Notes under the pieces: model-generated
The model's database searches: none
What the model was told of the DNA's origin: nothing
Seen by the model: only the letters and a program-made list of their open reading frames with translations
Shown here: one piece after another, positions 41,501-51,021 of the stretch
Layout of the letters: each line of letters begins with the position of its first letter
How positions within the stretch are numbered: position 1 is the first letter of the stretch
DNA from: Draconibacterium halophilum
GTDB taxonomy: Bacteria > Bacteroidota > Bacteroidia > Bacteroidales > Prolixibacteraceae
Reading direction: 5' to 3'
Assembly: GCF_010448835.1 (NCBI RefSeq)
Contig: NZ_CP048409.1
Location: forward strand, 3,418,001-3,482,000
Length of the DNA stretch: 64,000 nucleotides
Program-made: the position numbers and the translations under genes

Positions 41501-42976
41501 ATGTCGTTTCTAGAAGACAAAATACAGTTTGAAGGTTTCACCTTCGATGATGTTCTTTTAATTCCCTCATATTCAGAGTTATTACCTCGCGAAGTTGATC
41601 TGTCGTCAAGGTTCACCAGAAACATTGTAATTAACACGCCAATTTTATCGGCTGCAATGGATACGGTTACCGATAGTAAAATGGCCATTGCCATTGCTCG
41701 CGAAGGAGGTATTGGTGTTATCCATAAAAATATGGGGATTGAAGAGCAGGCGCACCAGGTAACAACTGTAAAACGTGCCGAAAATGGTATGATCTACGAC
41801 CCGATTACCATTACTCCTGAGAAAAAAGTGAAAGATGCACTGGATTTTATGGCAAAATATAAAATCGGTGGTATTCCTGTTGTCGACGGACACGGTCACC
41901 TGGTAGGTATTGTTACCAACCGCGACCTCCGTTTTGAACTTAATATGAGTCGTCCGATTTCAGAAGTAATGACCAGCGAAAACCTGGTTTCCACAACCGA
42001 ATCAACCGACCTTCATAAAGCTGCTGCAATTCTTCAGGAACATAAAATTGAAAAACTACCTGTTGTTGATAAGAACAACAAACTTATTGGCCTGGTAACC
42101 TACAAAGATATTACCAAAGCAAAAGATAAACCACTGGCTTGTAAAGATGAAAAAGGCCGTTTACGTGTTGCTGCCGGTGTTGGTATTGCCGGCGATACAA
42201 TGGATCGTGTAGATGCATTGGTAAAAGCACAGGTTGATGCGCTTGTTATTGATACTGCACACGGACATACCAAAGGGGTAGTTGAAATGCTGAAACGGGT
42301 AAAAGCAAAATACCCGGATAAAGACGTTGTTGCCGGAAATATTGGTACTGCCGAAGCTGCAAAACTGCTTGTTAGTGCAGGTGCCGATGCGGTTAAAGTT
42401 GGAATTGGCCCGGGCTCGATTTGTACAACACGTGTAATTGCCGGTGTTGGTGTACCACAGCTTTCTGCTATTTATAATGTTGCAAAAGCTATTCAAGGAT
42501 CAGGTGTTCCGGTAATTGGAGATGGTGGTATTCGCTACTCAGGCGACATTGTGAAAGGTTTGGCAGCAGGTGCCGATTCAATTATGGCAGGTGGACTGTT
42601 TGCCGGTGTTGAAGAATCGCCGGGTGAAACCATCCTTTACCAGGGACGAAAATTTAAAGCATACCGTGGAATGGGATCGGTTGAAGCCATGCAAAAAGGT
42701 TCGAAAGACCGCTATTTCCAGGATATGGAAGAAGATATTAAGAAACTGGTGCCGGAAGGAATTGCTGCCCGTGTACCTTTTAAAGGATCGCTGTACGAAG
42801 TGCTTTACCAGCTACTCGGAGGTATACGTGCCGGGATGGGATATTGTGGAGCTCAAAATATAAAAATTTTGCAACAGTCGAAGTTTACCCGAATTTCAAA
42901 TGCCGGGGTTCAGGAAAGCCACCCACACGATGTAAGCATTACGCGTGAAGCACCGAATTACAGCAGCCGCCAGTAA
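41501..42976 (+). CDS. guaB: IMP dehydrogenase
   Basis: The 491-residue protein has the whole IMPDH plan: the barrel opening FTFDDVLLIPSYSE, two CBS domains at about residues 97-205, and the catalytic loop GPGSICTTRVIAGVG with Cys308. The flap RGMGSVEAM and the C-terminal active-site tail are present. It oxidises IMP to XMP with NAD+, the committed step to guanine nucleotides, and the CBS pair allows ATP/GTP allostery. The downstream PpiC gene starts 86 bases later. guaB heads the envelope-biogenesis cluster in many Bacteroidota, though the two functions are not linked biochemically. Confidence 0.97.
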   Translation: MSFLEDKIQFEGFTFDDVLLIPSYSELLPREVDLSSRFTRNIVINTPILSAAMDTVTDSKMAIAIAREGGIGVIHKNMGIEEQAHQVTTVKRAENGMIYDPITITPEKKVKDALDFMAKYKIGGIPVVDGHGHLVGIVTNRDLRFELNMSRPISEVMTSENLVSTTESTDLHKAAAILQEHKIEKLPVVDKNNKLIGLVTYKDITKAKDKPLACKDEKGRLRVAAGVGIAGDTMDRVDALVKAQVDALVIDTAHGHTKGVVEMLKRVKAKYPDKDVVAGNIGTAEAAKLLVSAGADAVKVGIGPGSICTTRVIAGVGVPQLSAIYNVAKAIQGSGVPVIGDGGIRYSGDIVKGLAAGADSIMAGGLFAGVEESPGETILYQGRKFKAYRGMGSVEAMQKGSKDRYFQDMEEDIKKLVPEGIAARVPFKGSLYEVLYQLLGGIRAGMGYCGAQNIKILQQSKFTRISNAGVQESHPHDVSITREAPNYSSRQ

Positions 42977-43062
42977 GCGCGGCCTGCTTTTACCGAATGC
43001 GTGTAAAAACAATCGCAATTTGCACAAACATAGTTGTTCAACTATTAAACAGATGGTGTAAA

Positions 43063-44961
43063 ATGAACAGGATTTTCTTTTCATTGCTTCTTTTTGTTGT
43101 CATTACTTTACAAACTGTGGCACAACCTTCCGAGGTGTTGTTAACGGTAGGACACCACGAGATTAGCAAGGATGAATTTGAACACATTTATCGCAAGAAT
43201 AACAGTAATCTGTATTCTGATTCTGACAGAAAAACGCCCAAAGAATACATGGAACTGTTCATTAATTTTAAGTTGAAAGTTGTTGAAGCCGAAACCTTAA
43301 AAATGGACACCAGTCAGGCTTTTATTAATGAACTTGCCGGCTACCGAAAAGAAATTGCAGCACCTTATCTTACCGATATTGAATTTAAAGAGCACCAGAT
43401 TGAAGAATTTTACCGCCGGATGAAACTGGAGGTAGATGCCAGCCATATTTTATTGCGTGTTGACGAAAATGCTTCCGAAAAACAAGAACAACAAGTACTT
43501 GACAAAATAACAAACATTCGCAAGGAAATAATCGCCGGAAAACCTTTTGAGGAGGCCGCGATGGAATATTCTGAAGATCCTTCGGCACAATCAAACAAAG
43601 GCCGACTGGGATATTTTTCAGCTTTTACAATGGTGGCAGCCTTTGAAGATGCTGCATTTAATACGCCCGTTGGAGAAGTTTCCGATCCGGTGCGAACAGA
43701 CTTTGGTTATCACCTGATACAAGTGCACGATACCCGCCCGAACAAAGGAGAAATGCAAGTAGCGCACATCATGAAAAATGTGGCAAAAAATGCTACTGTC
43801 CAGGAAAAAGCGAAAGCAAAATCAGCTATCGACTCCATTTACCAGTTATTGATTGATGGAGCTGACTTTGCAACTTTGGCAAAAAACGAATCGCAAGACA
43901 GACGCTCGGCCGTTCGTGGTGGAGAAATGCCCTGGTTCTCAGCAGGACGGATTACAAAGGAGTTTTCCGACCCGGCATTTGCACTGAAAAACGATGGCGA
44001 TATTTCAAAACCTGTTGAAACGCCTTTTGGTTACCACATCATTAAAAGATTAAATGCACGCCCGGTTCCTCCTTTTGAAGAGGCTCGGGCTTCGATTGAA
44101 AGCCAGATAAAAAAAGATGCCACACGATTGGCTTTAGGGAAAAAAGTGTTTGTTGAGAAACTAAAAAAAGAATACAATTTTTCGGAAGATGAGGCTGCCA
44201 AAGCAAATCTAAACGGATTAATTATTTCTGAAAATCCCGGGTTACCTGAGGATACACTCTTTAGCATCGACAATAAAACTTTTACGACAAAGGAACTTAC
44301 AGCTTTCATTGAGCGAAGAAATATAAAGACAGGTTCCTATCTTTCGGTTTACAACGATTGGGTGATGGATGAGATCACAAATCTTGAAGATTCAAAACTG
44401 GAAGAGAAATACCCGCAGTTCCGCTACCTGATGAACGAATACCACGATGGTATTTTGCTTTTCAATATTTCGCAGGAAAAAATCTGGAACTTCGCAGCAC
44501 AAGACACTGCCGGGCTGGAAATTTTCTACGAAAAAGACAAGGACAAACACATGTGGGGCGACCGCTTTAAAGGTCAGATTATTACTTGCAAAAATGTTTC
44601 GGTTCGCGAAGAGGCTGAGAATCTTTTTGGTGCCGGAATGAATGCCGAAGAAGTATTGGCACATATTAATGCCAACGGCGAAGAACTTATTTCCATTGAG
44701 ACAGGAGCCTGGGAAGAAGCACAAAATCCGATAGTGGATTACTACGTTTGGAATGGCAAAGACCCGGAAGATTTTGATAGTGCTACCACTTTTATACGTG
44801 GCGATAAAATTGAACCGCAACCCAAAACGCTGGATGAAGCCCGCGGACTGTTTATATCAGACTACCAGGATTACCTGGAAGAACAATGGATAAAAGAACT
44901 GCGTAGAAAGCACAAGGTTAAGGTGAATAAAAAACTACTAAAAACCATCGAGGGTGTTTAA
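43063..44961 (+). CDS. Periplasmic peptidylprolyl isomerase with two PpiC domains
   Basis: The 632-residue product has a signal peptide (MNRIFFSLLLFVVITLQTVAQ), a SurA-like N-terminal helical region (LLTVGHHEISKDEFEHIYRKNN), then two parvulin domains. The first begins DASHILLRVDENAS (about residue 125), the second QVAHIMKNVAKNATVQ (about 230). Both show the GxLGYF/GGEMPWF and FGYHxI patterns. The C-terminal 270 residues are extra, possibly a substrate-binding lobe. It should fold outer-membrane proteins in the periplasm. ATG 43063 is chosen since it starts the signal peptide. Its last 8 bases overlap the next gene. Confidence 0.9.
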   Translation: MNRIFFSLLLFVVITLQTVAQPSEVLLTVGHHEISKDEFEHIYRKNNSNLYSDSDRKTPKEYMELFINFKLKVVEAETLKMDTSQAFINELAGYRKEIAAPYLTDIEFKEHQIEEFYRRMKLEVDASHILLRVDENASEKQEQQVLDKITNIRKEIIAGKPFEEAAMEYSEDPSAQSNKGRLGYFSAFTMVAAFEDAAFNTPVGEVSDPVRTDFGYHLIQVHDTRPNKGEMQVAHIMKNVAKNATVQEKAKAKSAIDSIYQLLIDGADFATLAKNESQDRRSAVRGGEMPWFSAGRITKEFSDPAFALKNDGDISKPVETPFGYHIIKRLNARPVPPFEEARASIESQIKKDATRLALGKKVFVEKLKKEYNFSEDEAAKANLNGLIISENPGLPEDTLFSIDNKTFTTKELTAFIERRNIKTGSYLSVYNDWVMDEITNLEDSKLEEKYPQFRYLMNEYHDGILLFNISQEKIWNFAAQDTAGLEIFYEKDKDKHMWGDRFKGQIITCKNVSVREEAENLFGAGMNAEEVLAHINANGEELISIETGAWEEAQNPIVDYYVWNGKDPEDFDSATTFIRGDKIEPQPKTLDEARGLFISDYQDYLEEQWIKELRRKHKVKVNKKLLKTIEGV

Positions 44962-45817
44962 ACGGCAAATTACATATGGTATTATCGTTGCGTTGGTAAT
45001 TGTTGTTGCCGGATGTTCGTCGGATAATACAGATGAACCGGTTGCCAGCGTTGGGGAGAAAGTACTTTACCGCTCAAATGTGAAAGAAATTTTGCCCAAA
45101 GGAATTAGTGCAGAAGATAGTATTTCAATGAGCAACAACTACATCGACAAATGGATTAAGCAGGAGTTACTGATACAAAAAGCGGATGAAAACCTGAATG
45201 CTGAGCAAAAAGACCTTCATAAAGAACTGGAAGAATACCGCAATTCGCTTATTATTTACAAATACAAAAATGAGTTGATAAAACAACGCATGGATACCGT
45301 TGTTACCAACAGGCAAATCGAAGAATTTTACAACAACAACCCATCAAATTTCAACCTGAATCATAGTATTGTAAAAGCAACTTTTATAATGATACCTGAC
45401 GACCTGGCCGATCCCACTCTTGTAAAAGAATTGATCGATGACACCTCGCCCGAAGGTATTGATGAGCTGCGCGAATATTGCGGACAATACGCCAAAAAAG
45501 TGAACATATCAGCCGATGAATGGATAAGTTTCCAAATGCTGAAAAAAAACTTTCCCAACGAAATGGAGGAAGAGGAAGCCTTCCTGAAGCAGAACAAGCT
45601 GTATGAAATGAATGATTCAAATTATTACTATATTGTCAGCATTCATGATTACAAGCTAAGTAACGACCTGGCACCGATTGAATTTGTACGAAACAACATA
45701 AAGAACCTGATCCTGAATAAACGAAAGATTGAGTTCTTAAAAGAAATTGAGGAAAATATTTACACCGAAGGTGTAAGAAAAAAGAAATTCAGAAAATATG
45801 ACACGAAAACAAATTAG
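44954..45817 (+). CDS. Lipoprotein of the SurA-like chaperone group, catalytic domain degenerate
   Basis: The 287-residue product begins at a GTG overlapping the previous stop. It has a lipoprotein signal (IIVALVIVVAGC, lipid-carrying Cys21). SurA-N-like helices follow (VGEKVLYRSNVKEILPKG, YIDKWIKQELLIQKADENL). Then comes a region aligned with a parvulin domain start (NHSIVKATFIMIPDD), but the GxLG and FGYH motifs are missing, so it is probably a non-catalytic chaperone. It sits between two PPIase genes with which it is surely cotranscribed. Its C-terminus is basic (RKKKFRKYDTKTN). The GTG is unusual but required, as no closer ATG keeps the signal peptide. Confidence 0.82.
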   Translation: MFKRQITYGIIVALVIVVAGCSSDNTDEPVASVGEKVLYRSNVKEILPKGISAEDSISMSNNYIDKWIKQELLIQKADENLNAEQKDLHKELEEYRNSLIIYKYKNELIKQRMDTVVTNRQIEEFYNNNPSNFNLNHSIVKATFIMIPDDLADPTLVKELIDDTSPEGIDELREYCGQYAKKVNISADEWISFQMLKKNFPNEMEEEEAFLKQNKLYEMNDSNYYYIVSIHDYKLSNDLAPIEFVRNNIKNLILNKRKIEFLKEIEENIYTEGVRKKKFRKYDTKTN

Positions 45818-45827
45818 CGAAAATAAG

Positions 45828-47171
45828 ATGACTAGAATTTTTGTAACAATGATGCTTATGCTTGCGGTAATTACCGGAGCCAATGCGCAGGATAAAGTTA
45901 TCGACCAGATAGTAGCCGTGGTTGGTGGTAACGTTATTTTGAAATCAGACATCGAGAACATGAATATCAACCAGCAGGCGCAGGGAATTACCACTGAAGG
46001 AGATATGAAATGCGAGATACTGGAAGATTTTTTAATTAACAAACTGCTGGTTGCCGAAGCTGAACTGGATACATTAATTAGTGTAACACCAAGTCAGGTA
46101 AATCAACAAATGGATGCGCAATTACAAATGTACATGCAACATTTTGGTACAGAAAGCGCCGTTGAAACTTACTTCAACAAACCAATTGCATCAATTAAAT
46201 CCGACATGCAGGAAGCTATTCGCGAGCAGTTGTTAAGTCAGCAAATGCGCTCAAAAATTGTTGAGAATGTAACCGTAACACCATCAGAAGTACGTTACCA
46301 CTACCGCAACCTGAGCAACGAGGAAATACCTACTATTCCTACGCAATACGAATATGCACAGATAACCGTTCAGCCAAAGGTTGAGCTTGACGAAGAAAAC
46401 CGTGTAAAAGCAAAATTGCGCGAGATAAAAAAACGTATTGAAAATGGTTCGAGCTTTGCCGCAATGGCAGTTATTTACTCTGAAGGTCCATCGGCAAAAG
46501 ATGGAGGTGTAATTGGCTATTCGGGACGTGCACAGCTTGATCCCGCTTATGCTTCAGCAGCTTTTAACCTGAAAGGCGACAAAGTTTCGAATGTAGTAAA
46601 AAGTGCTTTTGGATTTCATATTATTCAAATGGTTGACAAGCAAGGCAATAAAATACAAACCCGCCATATTTTGATGAAGCCAAAAGTTTCTGTTGAAGCA
46701 CAGGAAGAAGCCTACAACCGCCTCGACAGTTTGGCCAACCTTATTCGCACCGATGAAATTGCTTTCGACCAGGCAGCACAAATGTTCTCGTTCGACAAAA
46801 ACACCCGTAATAACGGCGGTATTGCCATTAATGCAAATACTATGTCGTCTAAATTTTCGATTGAAGAGGTTGATGCCGACGTAAGTAAGATAATCACCAA
46901 AATGAATATCAACGAGATTTCAGAACCATTTGAAACCATTGATATGGAAAGCCAGCAACAGGTGTACAAAATCATCAAGCTGTTGAAGCAAATAGACTCG
47001 CATAAGGCCAACCTGCAAAACGATTACCAGACACTTGCGGAGATGTATCTGGCAAAAAAGAAAGAACAGGTTTTACAGGAATGGATTGCCGAGCGTCAGT
47101 CGCAAACTTACATCCGCATTGACCCAACTTATGCAAACTGCAACTTTAATTTCGACAACTGGATTAAATAA
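45828..47171 (+). CDS. surA: SurA-type periplasmic chaperone/peptidylprolyl isomerase
   Basis: The 447-residue product has a signal peptide (IFVTMMLMLAVITGANAQ) and then the SurA N-domain (QIVAVVGGNVILKSDIENMNIN). The first parvulin domain (EYAQITVQPK ... DGGVIGYSGRAQLDPAYASAAF ... SAFGFHIIQM) has full motifs. The second (IQTRHILMKPK ... NGGIAINANTM) is shorter. SurA delivers unfolded outer-membrane proteins to the Bam complex. An in-frame ATG at 45798 overlaps the previous gene by 20 bases and would add ten polar residues to the signal. Both starts are possible, and 45828 gives the better signal peptide. Confidence 0.9.
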   Translation: MTRIFVTMMLMLAVITGANAQDKVIDQIVAVVGGNVILKSDIENMNINQQAQGITTEGDMKCEILEDFLINKLLVAEAELDTLISVTPSQVNQQMDAQLQMYMQHFGTESAVETYFNKPIASIKSDMQEAIREQLLSQQMRSKIVENVTVTPSEVRYHYRNLSNEEIPTIPTQYEYAQITVQPKVELDEENRVKAKLREIKKRIENGSSFAAMAVIYSEGPSAKDGGVIGYSGRAQLDPAYASAAFNLKGDKVSNVVKSAFGFHIIQMVDKQGNKIQTRHILMKPKVSVEAQEEAYNRLDSLANLIRTDEIAFDQAAQMFSFDKNTRNNGGIAINANTMSSKFSIEEVDADVSKIITKMNINEISEPFETIDMESQQQVYKIIKLLKQIDSHKANLQNDYQTLAEMYLAKKKEQVLQEWIAERQSQTYIRIDPTYANCNFNFDNWIK

Positions 47172-47188
47172 CCCACGAAATATTGTTT

Positions 47189-48151
47189 ATGAATTTTAAA
47201 AACGACGTTGAAGCCTTAGATGCACTTCAGGCCAAATTTAAAGACCTGAAAGAAGAAATTACAACCGTAATTTTTGGTCAGGACGAAGTTATCGAACAGG
47301 TACTGATCTCGCTGTTTAGCCGGGGGCATGTTTTACTGATCGGTGTTCCCGGACTGGCAAAAACCTTACTGGTTACTACCATCGCAAAAATCCTTGGGCT
47401 AAACTATAACCGAATACAGTTTACGCCCGATCTGATGCCATCGGATATTATCGGTACCGAAATTCTAGACAACGAACGTAATTTTAAATTCATTCGCGGG
47501 CCGTTGTTTGCCAACATTATTCTGGCCGACGAGATTAACCGTACGCCGCCAAAAACACAATCGGCGCTGTTGGAAGCCATGCAGGAACAATCGGTTACTG
47601 CCGCCGGGCAACACTTCGATCTCGACCAGCCGTTTTTTGTGCTGGCAACGCAAAACCCAATCGAGCAGGAAGGAACCTATCCCCTGCCCGAGGCGCAGCT
47701 CGACCGTTTTATGTTTTCGGTGTGGCTCGACTATCCAAAGCTGGAAGACGAAATCACCATCGTAAAGAACACAACTACCATACAAAACACGGAGTTGAAG
47801 CCCGTTATTTCAGGAAAAGAAATTCTTTATTACCAGAATCTTATTCGGAAAATTCCGGTAAACGACAACGTGTTACGTTATGCAGTTACACTGGCGGCAA
47901 AAACCCGTCCGGAGAATGAAAATGCAGCAGAGATATCAAACCAATACCTGAAATGGGGTGCCGGACCACGTGCATCACAGTATTTGGTACTGGGAGCAAA
48001 AACTCACGCTGCACTGCGCGGAAAATATTCGCCCGACATTGAAGACGTGAAAGCTGTTGCTCCATCAATACTGAGGCACCGGATTATCAAAAACTACAAA
48101 GCCGAAGCTGAAAATATTTCAATCGACGAAATCATCGACAAATTGCTTTAA
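47189..48151 (+). CDS. MoxR-family AAA+ ATPase
   Basis: The 320-residue protein shows Walker A GVPGLAKT (52-59), the Walker B/sensor segment NIILADEINRTPPKTQSALLEAMQE, and LATQNPIEQEGTYPLPEAQLDRF, diagnostic of MoxR ATPases. The C-terminal lid contains GAGPRASQYL. MoxR proteins act as chaperones with VWA-domain partners. Such a partner (BatA-like) occurs at 3.5-5.6 kb but is unlinked. The ATG at 47189 is preferred over a TTG six bases upstream. The next gene begins at its stop (TAATG overlap). Confidence 0.94.
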   Translation: MNFKNDVEALDALQAKFKDLKEEITTVIFGQDEVIEQVLISLFSRGHVLLIGVPGLAKTLLVTTIAKILGLNYNRIQFTPDLMPSDIIGTEILDNERNFKFIRGPLFANIILADEINRTPPKTQSALLEAMQEQSVTAAGQHFDLDQPFFVLATQNPIEQEGTYPLPEAQLDRFMFSVWLDYPKLEDEITIVKNTTTIQNTELKPVISGKEILYYQNLIRKIPVNDNVLRYAVTLAAKTRPENENAAEISNQYLKWGAGPRASQYLVLGAKTHAALRGKYSPDIEDVKAVAPSILRHRIIKNYKAEAENISIDEIIDKLL

Positions 48152-49731
48152 TGCCTTTTTATCGTTTTTATAAAAGCGCCAAAGTGCGCAATTTAATCCC
48201 TACCATTCTGTTTTTTGCCCTTTCCCTGGCAAGTGTTACCGGGTTTTCGCAAGAGAAAAAAAGGGTAGAAATAATACAGGCTGAATCGCTGGAACAAAGT
48301 GACAACATTTCCAATGCCCAGCGCCTGATCAACAATGTCATTATCCGGCACGAAGGAGTAATGATGTACTGCGACAGTGCCTACACCTACCAAGGCACAA
48401 ACCGTGTTGATGCTTTTGGAAATGTGCATATCAACGAAGGCGACACACTACACCTGTATGCACGAAAAGTTTATTATGATGGCGACCGAAGTTTTGCACA
48501 GGCCATAGACAATGTAAAACTGGTAAATACCGAAATGACACTCTATACCGACACATTGGATTACGACATGAATTTGAATGTTGGCTACTACGATTGTTTC
48601 GGGAAAATTGTTGACAGCACCAACACACTTACCAGTAAAGAGGGGAAATACTTCCTTGATGATAATGAGGCACATTTTACCGACAGCGTTGTAGGCTATT
48701 CTGACAAGTACACCATTGACAGTGAAGATCTGCGCTATAATACGCAAACAGAAGTGATCTATTTTAAGGGGCCAACTACCATTCGCGATTCGGTGAATAC
48801 ACTTTATGCCGAAGACGGGTGGTATAATACGCAAACCGGAGAGGCCGACCTCAATCTGCATCCAATGGTGTATAACGACACCCAGTCGATACAAGCCAGA
48901 CAAATTAGCTACAACCAGGAAAATGGCGATGGCTACGCCGAAGGAAATGTAACGATTGAGGATTTTGAAAACCAAAGCATTATTAAGGGAAACAAAGTCA
49001 CTTATAACGAAGAAAAGGAAACAGCCATTGCCACCGACTCGGCAGTATTTATTTCTTACAATGAAACGGATAGCCTTTTCCTGCATGCCGATACCTTAAA
49101 AAGTATTCCCGATACCATTGATGGCGAAAACCTGGTAATGGCATACTACGGCGTACGTTTTTTCCGCAACGATGTGCAGGGCATTTGCGACTCGCTGATG
49201 TATTTTACCAAAGACTCACTGGTTCAGCTGCACCGAAATCCGGTGATTTGGAGCGAACAACACCAGCTTAGTGCCGACTACATCGAAATGATCCAACATA
49301 CCAATGCTCCCAACGAAATGCACCTGACAAAAAATAGTTTTATCATTTCGAAGCAGGACACGGGGCGTTACGACCAAATTAAGGGCAAGGACATGCTTGG
49401 CTACATTATTAACGGTAAACTCAATAATATTGATGTTGATGGTAATGGGCAAACACTGTATTACGCCCGCGACAAAGAAGCAGTTATCGGTTTAAACAGA
49501 GCCGAAAGTAGCAATATATCCATCCGGTTTAAAGATGGAAAAATCCACGCCATTGCTTTCCAGAAGCAACCTGAAGGACAGTTAAAACCAATTCTAAATC
49601 TGGAAGAAAGCGAAAAAACATTGCCCGGATTTGAGTGGAAAATAAAACTTCGCCCGCTATCGAAAGACGATATTTTCTGGCGACCGGAAAAGAAAGAGGT
49701 GGTTGAGGAAGAAGAATTAACTGGTCAATAG
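48151..49731 (+). CDS. OstA-like (LptA/LptD N-terminal type) LPS-transport protein
   Basis: The 526-residue protein starts at an ATG sharing one base with the moxR stop (TAATG). A signal-like segment (IPTILFFALSLASVTGFSQ) is followed by a beta-jellyroll of the OstA type: IIQAESLEQSDNISNAQRLINNVIIRHEGVMMYCDSA, then many strands with the pattern (D/N)xxHL/YADT(L/D) and Y..ITYxxG-type turns such as GYAEGNVTIEDFENQSIIKG. Such proteins make the periplasmic bridge moving lipopolysaccharide to the outer membrane. Together with the upstream PPIases it makes this an envelope-assembly operon. It is longer than LptA, as usual for Bacteroidota. Confidence 0.85.
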   Translation: MPFYRFYKSAKVRNLIPTILFFALSLASVTGFSQEKKRVEIIQAESLEQSDNISNAQRLINNVIIRHEGVMMYCDSAYTYQGTNRVDAFGNVHINEGDTLHLYARKVYYDGDRSFAQAIDNVKLVNTEMTLYTDTLDYDMNLNVGYYDCFGKIVDSTNTLTSKEGKYFLDDNEAHFTDSVVGYSDKYTIDSEDLRYNTQTEVIYFKGPTTIRDSVNTLYAEDGWYNTQTGEADLNLHPMVYNDTQSIQARQISYNQENGDGYAEGNVTIEDFENQSIIKGNKVTYNEEKETAIATDSAVFISYNETDSLFLHADTLKSIPDTIDGENLVMAYYGVRFFRNDVQGICDSLMYFTKDSLVQLHRNPVIWSEQHQLSADYIEMIQHTNAPNEMHLTKNSFIISKQDTGRYDQIKGKDMLGYIINGKLNNIDVDGNGQTLYYARDKEAVIGLNRAESSNISIRFKDGKIHAIAFQKQPEGQLKPILNLEESEKTLPGFEWKIKLRPLSKDDIFWRPEKKEVVEEEELTGQ

Positions 49732-49838
49732 TGATTGGTTACTGGGCATTGGTCATTAGTTATTCTATATTTGATCATTGGATATTTGATGCTGTAGTAA
49801 TGCTGTCATTCTGAGCGCAGCGAAGAATCTCTTACAAT

Positions 49839-50174
49839 GAAGCACTGCCTGCCACAAAATTGCGTAAATCTTTATTCGTGTAAAAGTTGTTTGTCGCAGG
49901 TTTGCGCGGGGCACTCCTACACAAAAAATTACAAGCCGCAAAGTTGCGGGGGCTTATCCAACCGAAAAAGTTGTTAGCCGCAGAGTTGCAGGAGCCAATC
50001 TTTTGCAAAAGTTTAGCTCTCGCTGAGTTGCAAGAGCATTTCTGACGGAAAAAGTTAGCTCTCGCTGAGTTGCGAGAGTAAATCCTACGCGTCGGGTTGG
50101 CTCTCGCAGAATTGCGGCTGGCAATCCGACGGAAAAAGTTGTTAGCCGCAGATTTACTAGAGCTTATATTTCAG
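49839..50174. repeat. Tandem array of 42-bp hairpin units
   Basis: Seven consecutive units begin exactly every 42 bases, at 49881, 49923, 49965, 50007, 50049, 50091 and 50133, and a weaker eighth unit precedes them at 49839. Each begins with an A run and GTT, then a stem-loop: unit 2 has CCGCAA/TTGCGG, unit 5 CTCTCGC-TGAGTT-GCGAGAG. Changes in one arm are matched in the other between units (CC:GG against CTC:GAG). No reading frame crosses the array. It lies in the 526-bp gap between the OstA-like gene and DUF6261, which has no gene. Confidence 0.85.
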
Positions 50175-50199
50175 CGTTTTACGTTTTTTTTCAAAAGAA

Positions 50200-50232
50200 A
50201 GACCTTCAAGGTTTTTGAAACCTTGAAGGTCT
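50200..50232. repeat. 33-bp palindrome, copy 1
   Basis: AGACCTTCAAGGTTT pairs with AAACCTTGAAGGTCT across a TTG loop (15-bp stem). A second copy of the same stem lies at 51022-51056, so the pair brackets the DUF6261 gene. It could also serve as a minus-strand terminator for that gene, whose stop is 26 bases away. Confidence 0.8.
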
Positions 50233-50257
50233 GAAAAAAGTAACGATCAAGTCGCCA

Positions 50258-50935
50258 TTATACCGTGCGGTCGATCAGTTCTTTTATTTTTGGAAGAACC
50301 ACGCCAAGCGTTTCGTTGTTGGTCATTCGGTAAAATCCCGGAAGGATTTCGAGCAGGTCTTTTATGGTTTGTTCCAAATCGCCACGTACGGCTGTCATCG
50401 AACTTACTTGTTCCATTTCGGTATTATGGTCGAGCTGCTCCTGGCGCAAAACGTCAAATTCGGTTTGCGAAGTGTTTAGCAAATCAACATATTCAGTCAT
50501 TCCCAGCAAGGCCACGTGTGCAGCCTGTTTTCCGGTAAGTTCCTTTAAGAGGGTTTTCATCAATGCCGACTGTTCATCATAGCCCTCGCGGTTAAGGTGC
50601 CAGCCTACTTTGGCAATTACTTTTTCTACCTCCTGTGCAGCCTCTTGTTTTTTGGCATCGGGGTGTAACAAATAGGCCTGTGTAATGTATTTTACTCCAC
50701 GAAACACGTTATCGCGTTTCAGGTCGGCAGCCCCCAGGGCTTCGGTTTGTTGCTGCGCCACCTGCTTGGCAATGGCACTGGCCGAAGTTTCGACACATAC
50801 TACCAGGGCATGTTTAAACGGATCGTAAATAACAGAAATGGTTTCGCCCAGCGGTTCGAGCAGGGCATCGAGGCTTTGTGCAAACGACAGCAATTCGGCA
50901 TTCGTTAGCCCCGAGAGATTAAAAGTTAAAATCAT
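50258..50935 (-). CDS. DUF6261 family protein
   Basis: The 225-residue soluble protein is helical and rich in Ala, Leu, Gln and Glu. MILTFNLSGLTNAELLSFAQSLD is the typical opening of DUF6261, a family I know almost only from Bacteroidota, often in several copies per genome. The middle (NVFRGVKYITQAYLLHPDAKKQEAA, then LTGKQAAHVALLGMTEYVDLL) and the C-terminal DLLEILPGFYRMT fit as well. The function is unknown. Local base composition is somewhat richer in G/C than the surrounding AT-rich gaps. It stands between two copies of one palindrome and beside a hairpin array and a transposase gene. Confidence 0.75.
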   Translation of the reverse strand: MILTFNLSGLTNAELLSFAQSLDALLEPLGETISVIYDPFKHALVVCVETSASAIAKQVAQQQTEALGAADLKRDNVFRGVKYITQAYLLHPDAKKQEAAQEVEKVIAKVGWHLNREGYDEQSALMKTLLKELTGKQAAHVALLGMTEYVDLLNTSQTEFDVLRQEQLDHNTEMEQVSSMTAVRGDLEQTIKDLLEILPGFYRMTNNETLGVVLPKIKELIDRTV

Positions 50936-51021
50936 AATTTATTGTTTTATGTGAGTATTTGTGGGCGTGCTTTGGGCAGCCCGGTTAATTGTTTTTTGTG
51001 TTTTGTGTTTTTTGGATAATC

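Noticed and set aside
49839..50174. The 42-bp array as a CRISPR array
   Set aside because: Units are contiguous with no unique spacers, and repeats diverge much more than CRISPR repeats. No cas genes are near.
49839..50174. The array as integron attC sites
   Set aside because: No RYYYAAC/GTTRRRY core sites at the right places and no integrase gene.
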